Part shown: positions 50,415 to 62,005 of the stretch, one piece after another | Position numbering within the stretch: position 1 is the first letter of the stretch | How the letters are laid out: each line of letters opens with the position of its first letter | Assembly: GCA_037962975.1 (NCBI GenBank) | Contig: CM075675.1 | Coordinates: 4,784,001-4,848,000 of the forward strand | Direction of reading: 5' to 3' | Length of the DNA: 64,000 bases | Origin: Clitoria ternatea | Lineage: Eukaryota; Streptophyta; Magnoliopsida; Fabales; Fabaceae | Position numbers and translations under genes: made by a program | The notes under the pieces: model-generated | The model's database searches: none | Seen by the model: the letters and a program-made list of their open reading frames with translations, nothing else | Told to the model about the DNA's origin: nothing

Positions 50415-50640
50415 CTGTTTCATGGCATGTTTAGAAATCTCATCAGTAACTTTGGATCAGTCAGTTTAGTCGGGGATGAAGAAAGGGGCAATAATTGCAA
50501 ACAGGAGTTTAGTAGCCATTTCTTCTTAGCTGTTCTCAAAGAATTTGCTAATAAGGAGCAACGAGTTATAGTTGAAGTTAAAAAGGGTTCATACTCCCTT
50601 AAGGAAAAGGATGCACTTCAGAGGGCCATCTGCGTGTGAT
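50415..50640 (+). other. Unidentified open stretch inside an ArgRS-pseudogene intron
   Basis: The plus-strand frame 50382-50639 reads through an ArgRS exon and continues with a protein-like composition (FGSVSLVGDEERGN, FLAVLKEFANKEQRVIVEVK). I do not recognise it. It may be a small inserted gene fragment or chance. Confidence 0.25.
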
Positions 50641-51665
50641 CACCACTGAAGAGAATATCCGACTTCTGACATATCAGTGGTAATATCTAAGGATGTGAGA
50701 TCTAACATATCAGCAGTCATTTATACATATTTAAAACAGTGACATTTACCATCCAATCCAAGGTTATCAACCACATACTAATCTTGAAAATTACCCTATA
50801 CTTCATCTTATCCTTGTCAAGAGGGAAATACAAGCATCCTAGGGCCCATAAATAATGATCAATAATCTAAAAGCTTCTTTACTGTAACTACACAAGAGAC
50901 ATGCATACAACATTAAATGCACCTTATCGTTAAGCATGTGATCAAAGTTGAATGTGTAATTCGTTAATCTATTGATCTTCAAGTCAGTATACCTGCAAAC
51001 ACAAATTAAAAACACTAACATTAGGAGGTAAAAGCATACAACTCATTTAGTATTCCCATCACATCAAAAGTAAAATACAAGTGAAAGATTTGTTAAGTCA
51101 AAGAAAAGAAATATAATCACAAAATACAGAGTGCAAAAAATACTCTCTCAGGTCAAAAATAATTCCACACTAACTAATGTTGTCAAATATTTATGTGCTT
51201 CCATAAAATACCTTCATCTCATTTATGTGCAAATAAACAGTTACCTTGGGAATACCTTTAAGAAGGATATATTTGATACACAAGCATTTATTGATGTTGC
51301 AAAAGCATAATTTTGCTCATATTGGAACCCAAAAAAACTTTCAAAAGTTGTTTACACTTGAGATCAGGGGAAGTATGCATTAGCAGGACTCAGATATTAG
51401 TTGAGAATGTAAAGCACCCAATATGCAACAAATCTTAAGATTCACTTAACAGGAAATTAGGAACATATATATCTGTCTTCAAAGTAAAACAATAAAATAT
51501 GCCTGCAATGGAGCTACCAAATAGCAAACCAGGACAGCATGTTGATTTACCATATACATGTTGGGGGTATAAATAGAGTGAAATGACAAAACTTACTTAA
51601 CAGCCCCATAACTAATTGCCTCTGATGTTTTTTCAATCTCCTCCTCTGACCAACCATTGAAGTAT

Positions 51666-53775
51666 CTAGAATCTCATAAATGAGATTAGAAAGTATGCAC
51701 GCATCCATAAAACTTAATCAAGCATAAAGTTAATTTTGCTGGTGCTTACAAGCAGATAAGGAACAAGTAAAAATTGCACTCAACAAATACTACTTTACCA
51801 CGTTCAAGAAGAGCAGTTTTACAGCGCCTTTTAGCTTAAACCTTTTTATTATTATTATTATTATTAATATTTCTCTCTCCGCAGAAACTGATATTGGTTA
51901 ATAATGTTATTTGGGCTCAAGTCCATTATGACCATATTATTGACAACAAAAAAAAAATTAATGTTAATATTTAACATTACTACATTTTCTAAAGAAAAAA
52001 AATTCTTAATTGAATATGCTTAAATAAATCAACTAGATATCTATTACCCAAAAAAAATAAAATCACGTAGATATCTCTTCTCTATCAGCTTATGACAAGT
52101 TTGTGTCGAGGACCATTTTACTGTCGTTTCTCATATCGTTACCAGTACCTCAAACTTGCTAGTTCTGATATCTGAATAGAGACTTTAATTAATTAGCAGT
52201 TTAAGTTTTTTTTTTTTGAAAGAGAGAAAAAAATATGAATCATATTTAATATATAATCTATTCATTTCGGGGTGAGATTGGTCCAGAAAGGATTGCAGTT
52301 TGACCTATCGATGTGTTTGTATGATTATTCAATTCAATATGAATTCTGTTATATTATACATGTCCTTAAGAAACCACGCTCAGATACAAAGAACATAAGA
52401 TAAAAAATCATTGTACACCATGATTTATTTGACAATGTTTCACATCTAAATGTTTTTTTTAATTACATAATAATAAACTAAACTGTGATTGTTTATACTT
52501 TATGTTGTAGTGATGAGACAAGTTTCCTCAACCTTGAAAATATCCAAAGTCTATATCTTATAGAACAAGTCTAGCTGGCTACTTGGTTTTACAGACCAAG
52601 ACTCCAAACAACATTCCTTCAATTCAGTAGATTTATTAGATCATAGTTGCAGTCATGTATGTATGTAAATCTAATCAAACAAAAATTTACTGACTTTGCA
52701 GTTTATTTTGCAATTTCCAAATTGTCACAGATAACATTTTCAAGTCATATACTTAAATCCTCCCAATTTGAAAGTTATTGAGATATTTATGAAAATATAT
52801 TTGAGAAAGTGAAAAGTTCTCAATTATCTTATTTCATCTTAAATATACTTAATTATATCTGGTCCTTACAAATATCTCTCTATTTAGATTTGGTCCAAAT
52901 TTTGGAAATGTGTAAATTTAGTTCCCTGATATTCTTGCTAACTTGGTTAACACAGATCATGACATATGATAGATACACTACGCAAGTTTCTATGGAGAAT
53001 TTAATCATTTATCATTCAAAATACACATTCTAAAGCAATTTTACCAAAACATTGTAATTTTTCACTTGATCCAAATTGCTCCTCCCATTTTCATTAAGTC
53101 ATTAACAGATGCAATTAACATATGCTTCATTAATTGCTGTTATTTCTCCACTAACAAAAAGGTTTTCATATAAATTCACTTCAAATCCATAATGGCCCAG
53201 ATTTCATAGCATTCCTAAACTTTATTGAAATAACATAATGGCTACACTGAAAGAATAACAATTCTGTGGACCAGTAGAAGCTCTTCTATGTTCTACCACT
53301 ATAAAGAAAGAATCATGGACGAGTTCCAATTTCCAAAGATTTGGCAGTTTTATGAATTTTATCACAAATAACAGAATTTTTCTTTTAGAAAAACCTCTAC
53401 TGTGTATTCCACCATGTTCATAGGCAAACAGATACTATATTTTCATAAAAGTAGAAAAAAAAAGCAGCATGAGAAATATTGTTGGTGTATAGAGTAGAAA
53501 TATTATTGAATACATGGTTGATTTGGTAATTACCAGTATTTACGACACACAATGAAGTCTTATTCATCAAGCATTGCCAATTTGCCCTGCCTTCATTCCA
53601 TCCCCTACAAATTGTCCCAAATATTCACTCCAGAAATCAAATAGAAAATGCATGTTAACTCAGTTTTAAGGGTTAGTAGATAGGATAAATATTATATTTA
53701 TTTTATATACTATTAATGGAATATATCTTGCATATAATATGTAGATAATTAAATTTGAAAATGAAAATAAAAAAA
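51666..53775. other. Intergenic DNA, no gene seen
   Basis: Very AT-rich, with only short frames. The ArgRS pseudogene ends here without any trace of its upstream exons. Confidence 0.5.
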
Positions 53776-54300
53776 TAAAAAGATAATATTTTTATTTTTT
53801 AATTTATAACAATTTAAATACTTTCTTTATGGTGTACTTTATATAAATACCTAAAATTTTCAGGACCATGGTGTGTCATACAAAATTCTCTTATAAGAAT
53901 TTGCTCAAAAGAGAAATTTTCATTTACCTATGTATTATACATTTGAATCTGGTGAGCCACATGATCTGTTATTTTTGTCAAAAGTGGTGGTGGAAGGGGA
54001 GGTTTTTTCCAAAAAAGAAGCTAAAAGGAACAAAGAAGCGGAGATGAATGCATCAAAGGTTGCTTATCTGACTTTAAAAAAACGTGAAGATATTATTTTT
54101 TAATACTAGTATAGTATATATCCACCGTGCTTCCGTAATTTGATATTGACATTGGTATTACAGAGAGGACAAGTTTGACTGCATCTGTATCTGAAATAGA
54201 AATAACCGCACATAGGATACTTCCTTGTCAAATGTCAAGTCTGTAGCTTCACTACCTGATAGTAGCTGAACGTGCTTTTTTAAATTCATGTTTCTAAATA
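53776..54300 (+). pseudogene. DRB-type dsRNA-binding exon, block A (plus)
   Basis: Exon from 53864 (after TTTTCAG) to about 54090. It reads VSYKILL*EFAQKRNFHLPMYYTFESGEPHDLLFL...KVAYL, a double-stranded-RNA-binding motif of the plant DRB family, with TAA where Gln is expected. Flanking intron sequence is included. Shares its whole layout, including the stop, with block E at 57656-58190. Confidence 0.7.
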
Positions 54301-54419
54301 TGCGCTAGTTAAATTTAATGGAAAATTTATCTTTTGAACAAATAAAGATATCAAAATTTATCCTTTTATAGTTCAATAAACCTATATCAAAATTTCAATT
54401 TCCCTATATCAGGTCTTTG

Positions 54420-55470
54420 TAATAACAACAATCTCAATATCAAAGTATGGAAGTACGGTGGACATACACTAGTATTAAAAACTAATACCTTCACGTTCTT
54501 TTAAAGTCAGATAAGCAACCTTTGATGCATTCATCTCCGTTTCTTTCTTCCTTTTAGCTTCTTTTCCGAAAAAAACCTCCCCTTCCACCACCACTTTTGA
54601 CAAAAATAACAGATCATGTGGCTCACCAGATTCAAATGTATCATACATGGGCAAATGAAAATTTATCTTTTGAGCAAATAAAGACAGCAAGAGACCTGAC
54701 ACAGGGAAATTGAAATTTTGATATAGATTTATTGAAGTATAAAAGGAAACGAAAATTCCAGTGGAATGAAATTCCAATTGCCAGAGGTAGTGCTCATCCA
54801 TAACAAACTTTAATCTTTTACAATCCTCTCTTCCTGCCACATCAACATTCTGCTACAACCTCATCCTGTATCTTCTACCATAAACCTTCCACACCCCGGG
54901 CTCAGGAAGCTGATGTGCTACTTCACCCATTTGGGTCTAGATTTCCTTTCACAGTCATGACATAACTACAATGAGATCAGACAACAATGAAATCCAAGAG
55001 CCTAATTATGCACAATATTTCCCTCTCCCTTAACGAGACTCGCAACATCCAAGCCAATCAAATCCATCTATAACAAGAGTTAATTTGACCAAAACAACTC
55101 TTTTTCCATGTGCATTGATCAAATCTCGACTTAACCAAAAATAAAATTAGTTTAAAGAAGTTTTAACTATCTCGAATAATGTTAGTAAAGATATCAACAA
55201 TTTGAAGATATGTGGACATATTAGGAAGACATATAATATGGTCATTGTTGGCTTCTCAAATAGTATATTCATTATAAGCAGGATTGGCAGCAGTCTAAAT
55301 TACACTAGTTTAAATTTAACTAGCACATATTTAGAAACATGAATTTAAAAAAGCACGTTCAGGTACTACCAGGTAGTGAAGCTGCAGACTTGACATTTGA
55401 CAAGGAAGTATCTTATGTGTAATCATTTTTATTTCCAGATGCAGATGCCGCCAAACTTGTCCTCTCTGTA
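54420..55470 (-). pseudogene. DRB-exon tandem unit B (minus)
   Basis: First of the ~1,050-bp tandem units; units start at 54420, 55471 and 56521. The exon at 54695-54489 has an AG acceptor and GT donor and reads LLLSLFAQKINFHLPMYDTF...EREG, a partial dsRBM. The frame through 54840-54475 stays open, but the segment before FAQK differs from blocks A and E. The rest of the unit is intron-like DNA. Confidence 0.7.
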
Positions 55471-56520
55471 ATAACAACAATCTCAATATCAAATTACGGA
55501 AGTACGATGGACATACACTAGTATTAAAAAATAATACCTTCACGTTCTTTTAAAGTCAGATAAGCAACCTTTGACGCATTCATCTCTGCTTCTTTCTTCC
55601 TTTTAGCTTCTTTTCCCGAAAAACCTCCCCTTCCACCACCACTTTTGACAAAAATAATAGATCATGTGGCTCACCAGATTCAAATGTATAATACATTGGT
55701 AAATGAAAATTTATCTTTTGAGCAAATAAAGACAACAAGAGACCTGACACAGGGAAATTGAAATTTTGATATTGGTTTATTGAAGTATAAAAGGAAAAGA
55801 AAATTCCAGTGGAATGAAATTCCAACTGCCACAGAGGTAGTGCTCATCCATAACAAACTCTAATCTTTTACAATCCTCTCTTTCTGCCACATCAACATTC
55901 TGCTACAACCTCATCCTATATCTTTTACCATAAACCATCCACACCTCGGGCTCAGGAAGCTGATGTGCTACTTCATCCATTTGGGCCTAAATTTCCTCTC
56001 ATAGTCATGACATAACTACAATGAGATCAGAAAACAATCAAATCCAAGAGCCTGATTATGCATAATATTTCCCTCTCCCTTAACAAGACTAGCAACATTC
56101 AAGCCAATCAAATCTATCTATAACAAGAGTTAATTTGACCAAAGCAACTCTTTTTCCATGTACATTGATCAAATCTCGATTTAACCAAAAATAAAATTAG
56201 TTTAAAGAAGTTTTAATTATCTCAAATAATGTTAGTAAAGATATCAACAATTTAAAGATATGTGAACATATGAGGAAGACATATAATATGGTCATTGTTG
56301 GCTTCTCAAATAGTATATTCATTATAAACAGGATTGACAGCAGTCTAAATTACACTAGTTTAAATTTAACTAGCACATATTTAGAAACATGAATTTAAAA
56401 AAGCACGTTCAGGTACTATCAGGTAGTGAAGCTGCAGACTTGACATTTGACAAGGAAGTATCCTATGTGTAGTCGTTTCTACTTCCAGATGCAGATGCAG
56501 CCAAATTTGGCCTCTCTGTA
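55471..56520 (-). pseudogene. DRB-exon tandem unit C (minus)
   Basis: Second ~1,050-bp unit, very similar to unit B. dsRBM exon at 55743-55538. One base is missing in the EVF.EK part relative to unit B, which shifts the frame. Part of this unit pairs with block E as an inverted repeat. Confidence 0.7.
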
Positions 56521-56800
56521 ATAACAACAATCTCAATATCAAATTACGAAAGTACGGTGGACATACACTAGTATTAAAAACTAATACCTTCACGTTCTTT
56601 TAAAGTCAGATAAGCAACCTTTGATGCATTCATCTCTGCTTCTTTCTTCCTTTTAGCTTCTTTTCCGAAAAAAACCTCCCCTTCCACCACCTCTTTTGAC
56701 AAAAATAACAGATCATATGGCTCACCAGATTCAAATGTATAATACATAGGCAAATGAAAATTTATCTTTTGAGCAAATAAAGACAGCAAGAGACCTGAAA
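56521..56800 (-). pseudogene. DRB-exon tandem unit D, partial (minus)
   Basis: Third copy, cut off just past the exon (56794-56588). Beyond 56800 the sequence diverges from units B and C. Confidence 0.7.
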
Positions 56801-57254
56801 CAGAGCAGTGATTAGATGATACCTCTGATGGCATTTGATGTACCAAGTTGGGTATGTGCCAAATAGGGACCCAAAAGCTTTTCCAAACAAAAAATTTATT
56901 TCATAGATGCTCCCAGCAGTGTAACATAGCGCTATTACAAAAGACAACAGCTAGCCCGCTACAAACTAGGCCAAAGTAAATTTCAATTTTTGAATGGGTA
57001 CCTTTACCCGTTCTATATTCTCACAAGATTCACGACTCCCCAGCAGTGCAATAAACATTCGGCTCTGTTGCTTCCATCTCTTGCATTAGAAACAGCTACC
57101 ACCCTTACTTATTTGGCAAGAGTATATGTTATTTTTTCACTTGGTACCTTCCCCAATGTTTATTTTCACAAAATTACAAAGCAGTGCAATAACTTTGCAG
57201 GATCCCCAAAGCAGTGCAATGCGCGATTATAAAAGACGTCTGTCTCGCACTGCC

Positions 57255-57322
57255 CATTCACAAGCCTCCCCAAGGGTTGAATTCTTGCCCATTCACAAGC
57301 CTCCCCAAGCGTTGAATTCTTG
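57255..57322 (+). repeat. Two-copy ~35-bp direct repeat upstream of a dsRBM frame
   Basis: GCCCATTCACAAGCCTCCCC followed by AAGSGTTGAATTCTTG occurs twice in a row (from about 57253 and 57288), 100-170 bp upstream of the ATG at 57424. Confidence 0.75.
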
Positions 57323-57423
57323 CAATCATAGAGGTATGAACTAGTTTTTACTACCTCTGTCTGGTATTCTATCATTTTTTCCTATCTTTTGACTGTGATA
57401 AATCTTACAAGTCCCAGCCAACA

Positions 57424-57657
57424 ATGTTTAAAATTGCTATACAACAACTTTGTCAACGTAATGCATGGAATCTGCCCCAATATCATACCTCAAAAGAGGG
57501 GCCAGATCACTGTCCACGCTTCACCTCCGAAATTATCGTTAATGGCTTGAGCTTCTTAACCCAATTAGCCATGGGCACCGCGAAAGAAGCTCAAAATGAA
57601 GCTGCCAAAGTGGCTTTACACTATTTCTCGCCCTCTCATGAGATTAGTAATAGTTAA
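57424..57657 (+). CDS. Small single-dsRBM protein or first exon of a DRB-like gene
   Basis: An intact 77-residue frame: MFKIAIQQLCQRNAWNLPQY, then EGPDHCPRFTSEIIVNG, then AKEAQNEAAKVALHYFSP. This is a complete plant DRB-type dsRNA-binding motif, with the N-terminal helix, the GPDH-P-RF strand and the K-EA-N-AA-KVAL helix. Two readings are possible. As it stands it is a stand-alone dsRBM microprotein ending at TAA 57655. Alternatively a GTAATAG donor near 57644 splices to the second dsRBM exon at 57743 (block E), which carries a premature TAA. Either way no full-length DRB protein can be made here. Likely role, if expressed: binding dsRNA or DRB/Dicer partners in the nucleus or cytoplasm. The upstream 400 bp look like a normal promoter and leader, but no expression evidence exists. 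Confidence 0.5.
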   Translation: MFKIAIQQLCQRNAWNLPQYHTSKEGPDHCPRFTSEIIVNGLSFLTQLAMGTAKEAQNEAAKVALHYFSPSHEISNS

Positions 57658-58745
57658 TAAGATAATATTTTTATTTTTTAATTTATAACAATTTAAATAC
57701 TTTCTTTATGGTGTACTTTATATAAATACCTAAAATTTTCAGGATCATGATGTGTCATACAAAATTCTCTTATAAGAATTTGCTCAAAAGAGAAATTTTC
57801 ATTTACCTATGTATTATACATTTGAATCTGGTGAGCCAAATGATCTGATAATTTTGTCAAAAGTGGTGGTGGAAGGGGTGGTTTTTTTAGAAAAGAAGCT
57901 AAAAGGAAGAAAGAAGCGGAGATGAATGCATCAAATGTTCCTTATCTGAGTTTAAAAGAACGTGAAAGTATTATTTTTTAATACTAGTGTATGTCCACCG
58001 TGCTTCCGTAATTTGATATTGAGATTGTTGTTATTACAGAGAGGACAAGTTTGGCTGCATCTACATCTGGAAGTAGAAATGACCACATAGGATACTTCCT
58101 TGTCAAATATCAAGTCTGCAGCTTCACTACCTGATAGTACCTGAACATGGTTTTTTAAATTCATGTTTCTAAATATGTGCTAGTTAAATTTAAACTAGTG
58201 TAATTTAGACTGTTGCCAATCCTGCTTATAATGAATATACTATTTGAGAAGCCAACAATGACCATATTATATGTCTTCCTCATACGTCCACATATCTTCA
58301 AATTGTTGATATCTTTACTAACAGTATTCGAAATAGTTAAAACTTCTTTAAACTAATTTTATTTTTGTTTAAATCGAGATTTGATCAATGCACATGGAAA
58401 AAGAGTTGCTTTGGTCAAATTAACTCTTGTTATAGATGAATTTGATTGGCTTGGATGTTGCTAGTCTTGTTAACGGAGAGGAAAATATTGTGCATAATCA
58501 GGCTCTTGGATTTCATTGTTGTCTGATCTCATTGTAGTTATGTCATGACTGTGAAAGGAAATTTAGGCCCAAATGGGTGAAGTAGCACATCAGCTTCCTA
58601 AGCCCGAGGTGTGGAAGGTTTATGGTAGAAGATATAGGATGAGGTTGTAGCAGAATGTTGATGTGGCAGAAAGAGAGGATTGTAAAAGATTAGAGTTTGT
58701 TAGGGATGAGCACTACCTCTGTGGCAATTGGAATTTCACTCCAAC
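57656..58745 (+). pseudogene. DRB-exon block E (plus), inverted relative to units C and D
   Basis: dsRBM exon 57743 to about 57966, beginning HDVSYKILL*EFAQKRNFHL, with the same TAA as block A. From 57783 to 58745 it is the reverse complement of about 55810-56790 at roughly 90% or more identity. It sits directly after the first-dsRBM frame at 57424-57657, so the two may be neighbouring exons of the original gene. Confidence 0.75.
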
Positions 58746-60047
58746 GGTATTTCATAAACATGTATGCAAGAAACTAAGTGTGAACTAATCAAAGTGATGC
58801 TAGATCAGTGGTAGAATAGTTGAAGCCACCGTCTCTTTTCACAGTAATAAGAGCACCCTCACTTTCTTCAATAATTTATCCAATTTCTCCAAAGTTGGAG
58901 GAATTAATGAATTATAGTAGTTCTCTCCCTGTGAAAAAAATACATAATCATTCAGTACGCTGTAAAAATTTCACAGAAACTGAATTAAGGGAAAATATGT
59001 GTAATTACCATGCCAGAAATATAACAACTTAAATATATTTATTGAAAAGAATTGAAAGACAATTTTTAAAATCAAACAATCCTTTAATGTCATGTGTGTT
59101 TGTACATATATAGTAACAAAGAAAATTGAACAAAATTGAAAAGGGCATGACAAAAACAATTGCTTACTTTATAGGGAGATGGTTCATGAGGTTTGATAGT
59201 TCATATAAAGGTCCACTTGAATGTATTGATGAAGATGTAGAAGAGGATGCATCCTCATTTAACTCTGATGAAGAAGAACACACTGAGTTCATCGAATCTT
59301 CTAATTTAATTACTAATTTGACCACGATTCATTTAACCGGTTTTTATATTGATTCAATATAGATTTGATTTTATTAAAATATTTAACACCCCTCAAATCA
59401 ATTATACTGCTATAGAACATATTGTTAAAAAATTGACCCCTTCTACCAAAGAAAAAAACTTGACCACTTCTAGAAAATCATAAATTATGGTGCGTTCAGG
59501 ACATAGATGGAAGAATAAAAAAAATTATCAAAGAATAAGTTAATCAATACGAAACCTAAAAAATCAACAAAGATGTTAATTGATTGATTTGATTTTTTTC
59601 CCATTAGTAATTAAGCTTATTTATTTATTTTCTATATTCTCATTTACTTTTTTTGGCACTGAATTTACGATCAGATTTCATACAGGTTGTTTCTTATTTA
59701 CTTTTCTTCCTATTGATTTGTGTTTATCTTTTATTTGTTTATCTTTCCCTTTCCTTTACCTTAGATTTCTCAATTTGCTTGCTTGAAGCTTGTGGTTTGA
59801 AAAAAGGTCATAAAGTACTTTTGAGTTTGTCTTTCATTTAAACTTTTATGTCTGTCTTTTTTTTTTCACTTAAACAAAATCGCCAAATAAAAAATGATTC
59901 AAATATGTTTAGAACCCATTTTCATTTAAAGGAAATTGTAGCTTCTTGAACATGTTATGCTTAAGAAAGCATGGTCACCAAAGACATGCTAGTATCAACA
60001 GATCCAATGTGTCACTATATTAAAAGGTAAGTTGCACCATGTATCAT
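58746..60047. other. Intergenic DNA, no gene recognised
   Basis: Contains a short acidic plus-strand frame at 59126-59362 (DEDVEEDASSFNSDEEEH) with no known domain, and otherwise AT-rich DNA. Confidence 0.45.
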
Positions 60048-60258
60048 GCTTGATCTCTCAAAGTTAACACACATTTCTTAATGTTATTCACTGATTTAAG
60101 GATGCAGTTGAATTAAGACAATATTTTAACCTATCTTATATGTTATCAAATCCAAACAAAGAAGCATGCCAACATTTCGATGGAAGATCAACTCTACACC
60201 ACAACATTGTTCTTTTTTCAGTCACTCAGTTACAATGATATCATTGCTTGAATTAACC
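60048..60258 (+). repeat. Copy 2 of the ~213-bp segment also found at 34585-34797
   Basis: Same orientation and mostly identical, with a small substitution block near 60174 and a few indels. Confidence 0.8.
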
Positions 60259-60829
60259 TTTATTTTATAATAACGGATTAATCGGTAAAATCAAACAAGT
60301 TTTTGTCAAATAAGATGATATTTTTTTAGTCATATTTTTATAACTTCCCCTTTATGGTAAAAGGATTTAAATTATTACAACTTTCTGAAACCATGCAAAT
60401 CCACTAGACAATCGCCCATAAGCATCAAATTTAACAAACACACATGTGCAAAATATCTTTTTATAACACCAGTTCTAATTCTGGTGTAGACTCAACTGGT
60501 ATAGAGAATGGGGGTGAAATATTAAGGTTTAACAAAAGGTTCATCAACCGGTGTTAAATATTGATTTATGACATTTGTTTGGATGTTCCCACCAAATAAC
60601 CAGTGTTCAAGAGTGAATTTTGACATATGTTTTGTAACATCCTGTTTTTAATAATAGTCCTATTTTGTAAATTATGAAGTATGGAAGATCTGTAAGTGAT
60701 AATCAGTGAATAAATACCCTGTGGATGGTCTGTAATATCCCAAAAATTCCATTTTTGTATATAATCATTGATTTTATATGGACCATTAGTGATATTGTCC
60801 ATTTTCCGAGCGAAATGTGTCTTAGATGA

Positions 60830-61830
60830 GACAATCCGAGTGAAGAAAGGGATCTGTTCCGAGTGAATGATGAAATTCCGAGTGACCAAGAGAAATTCCG
60901 ATTGAAGGTTGAAATTCCGAGTGAGTGTCATGTTTTCCGAGTAAAACATGACCGAGAGGGTCACTACCGAGTGGAGTCATGGCCTCAGAGTGAAGTGTTT
61001 TCGAGAGAACCATTTCTGGGTGAAAATTTCGAGACAAACACCCTTGAATGACTCGATTTCGAGTCAAACGCCTCCAAGTGACTCGTTTCCGAGTCAAACC
61101 TTGTGAAGTGCTTCCTTTTCCGAATGAAACTTCTCCGATTGCAGCATTCCGAGTGAAGTACGTCCAATTGAAGGAAAAACTCATTTCTGAGTAATAAATA
61201 TCCGAGTGGTCTATCTCCGAGTTGAACTTCCCTGACGCCGACTGAAGTATATGCCAAGTGAGTCACTTCAGGTGAGTGACTCTGGAACGGATAAAGGTTA
61301 ACTTCGAATGACCTCTTAATTGTAATATAACCGAGTGGAAAAATTCTGAGTGGATCCATTCGGAAAGGAGAAGTGGCCGACTGAGAACGTTTTCAGACGG
61401 ATATATATATCCGAGTGAGGTGCTTTCTGAGTGAATCCGAGTGGGGCAACTCCAATTGAGTCACTTCAAGGGAAGGAAGATCTGACCGAGTGTTTCAAGA
61501 AGACACAGTTCCGAGTGAATGTCCAATTAGGTGGGAGTCGGTTTCTGGAAGGTTTTACCGAGTGGAACCCGAGTGAGTGAAGGCTCAGATTCGGAACAAA
61601 TTACCGAGCGGAAGTCTGAGTGAGAGGACTCGGACTTGAGTGATGATGCCAAATAGACAGATTGAGAGTTGACTCGGTTTTGGAATATATTGCCGAGTGA
61701 AAAACACAGAAGGATAACTCGGTTGGGAATAAATTGTGCCGAGTGAAAACCGAGTAAGAGGAGTCGGTTTGGATTGATTTGTTGAGTGAAACCGAGTGGA
61801 TGAAGGGTCGGTTTTGGGGAATGACGACCT
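60830..61830 (+). repeat. Irregular array of CCGAGTGAA words
   Basis: About 35-40 occurrences of CCGAGTGA or one-base variants (CCGAGTGG, TCTGAGTG, CCGACTGA) spaced 12-40 bp apart with unrelated sequence between. The minus-strand frames full of HSE/LGS phrases are a by-product. Confidence 0.85.
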
Positions 61831-61841
61831 CTAGTCGGATT

Positions 61842-62005
61842 TCGCTTAAGTGAGGCTTGTGTGTCTCGCTCAAGCGAGTCAGTATTCGCTTGAGCGAAAC
61901 TCACATTCGCTCAAGCGAGTCGGTTTTCGCTTGAGCGAAACTCTTCTGCCAGTGTAATGTGTGGCACTCGCTCAAGCGAGAGAGGATTCCGCTTGAGCGA
62001 GAGGA
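61842..62005. repeat. Alternating TCGCTCAAGCGA / TCGCTTGAGCGA words
   Basis: Six good copies (near 61866, 61886, 61907, 61927, 61968 and 61989) plus a degenerate one at 61841, in largely alternating orientation. Each has a CGCT...AGCG stem, and neighbours are mutual reverse complements. Confidence 0.85.

Larger units (their letters stand above)
45808..51665 (-). pseudogene. Arginyl-tRNA synthetase 3' fragment, interrupted by a hAT element
   Basis: Six exons in transcript order: 51665-51597 (YFNGWSEEEIEKTSEAISYG), 50992-50923 (YTDLKINRLTNYTFNFDHML), 50414-50325 (GNTAVYLQYAHARICSIIRK), 50128-50060 (SGNIMLDQEDEHTLGLHLIQ), 49869-49768 (VFEESLSNLLPHVLCKYIYN) and 45929-45808 (...ETSRLL...GIEPVYKL, stop). 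These correspond to the end of the catalytic part and the DALR-type anticodon-binding domain of plant ArgRS. The splice sites and the five upstream exons are clean. The last exon has small indels that break the frame, and everything upstream (the HIGH motif region) is absent. The last intron is swollen by a hAT transposon (about 46000-49596). It is non-functional by truncation. Confidence 0.85.

Noticed and set aside
59126..59362. Acidic 78-residue frame
   Set aside because: Only composition is distinctive; no domain, no neighbours, AT-rich context.
60566..61904. Minus-strand frames rich in HSE and LGS phrases
   Set aside because: By-products of the repeated CCGAGTGA words.
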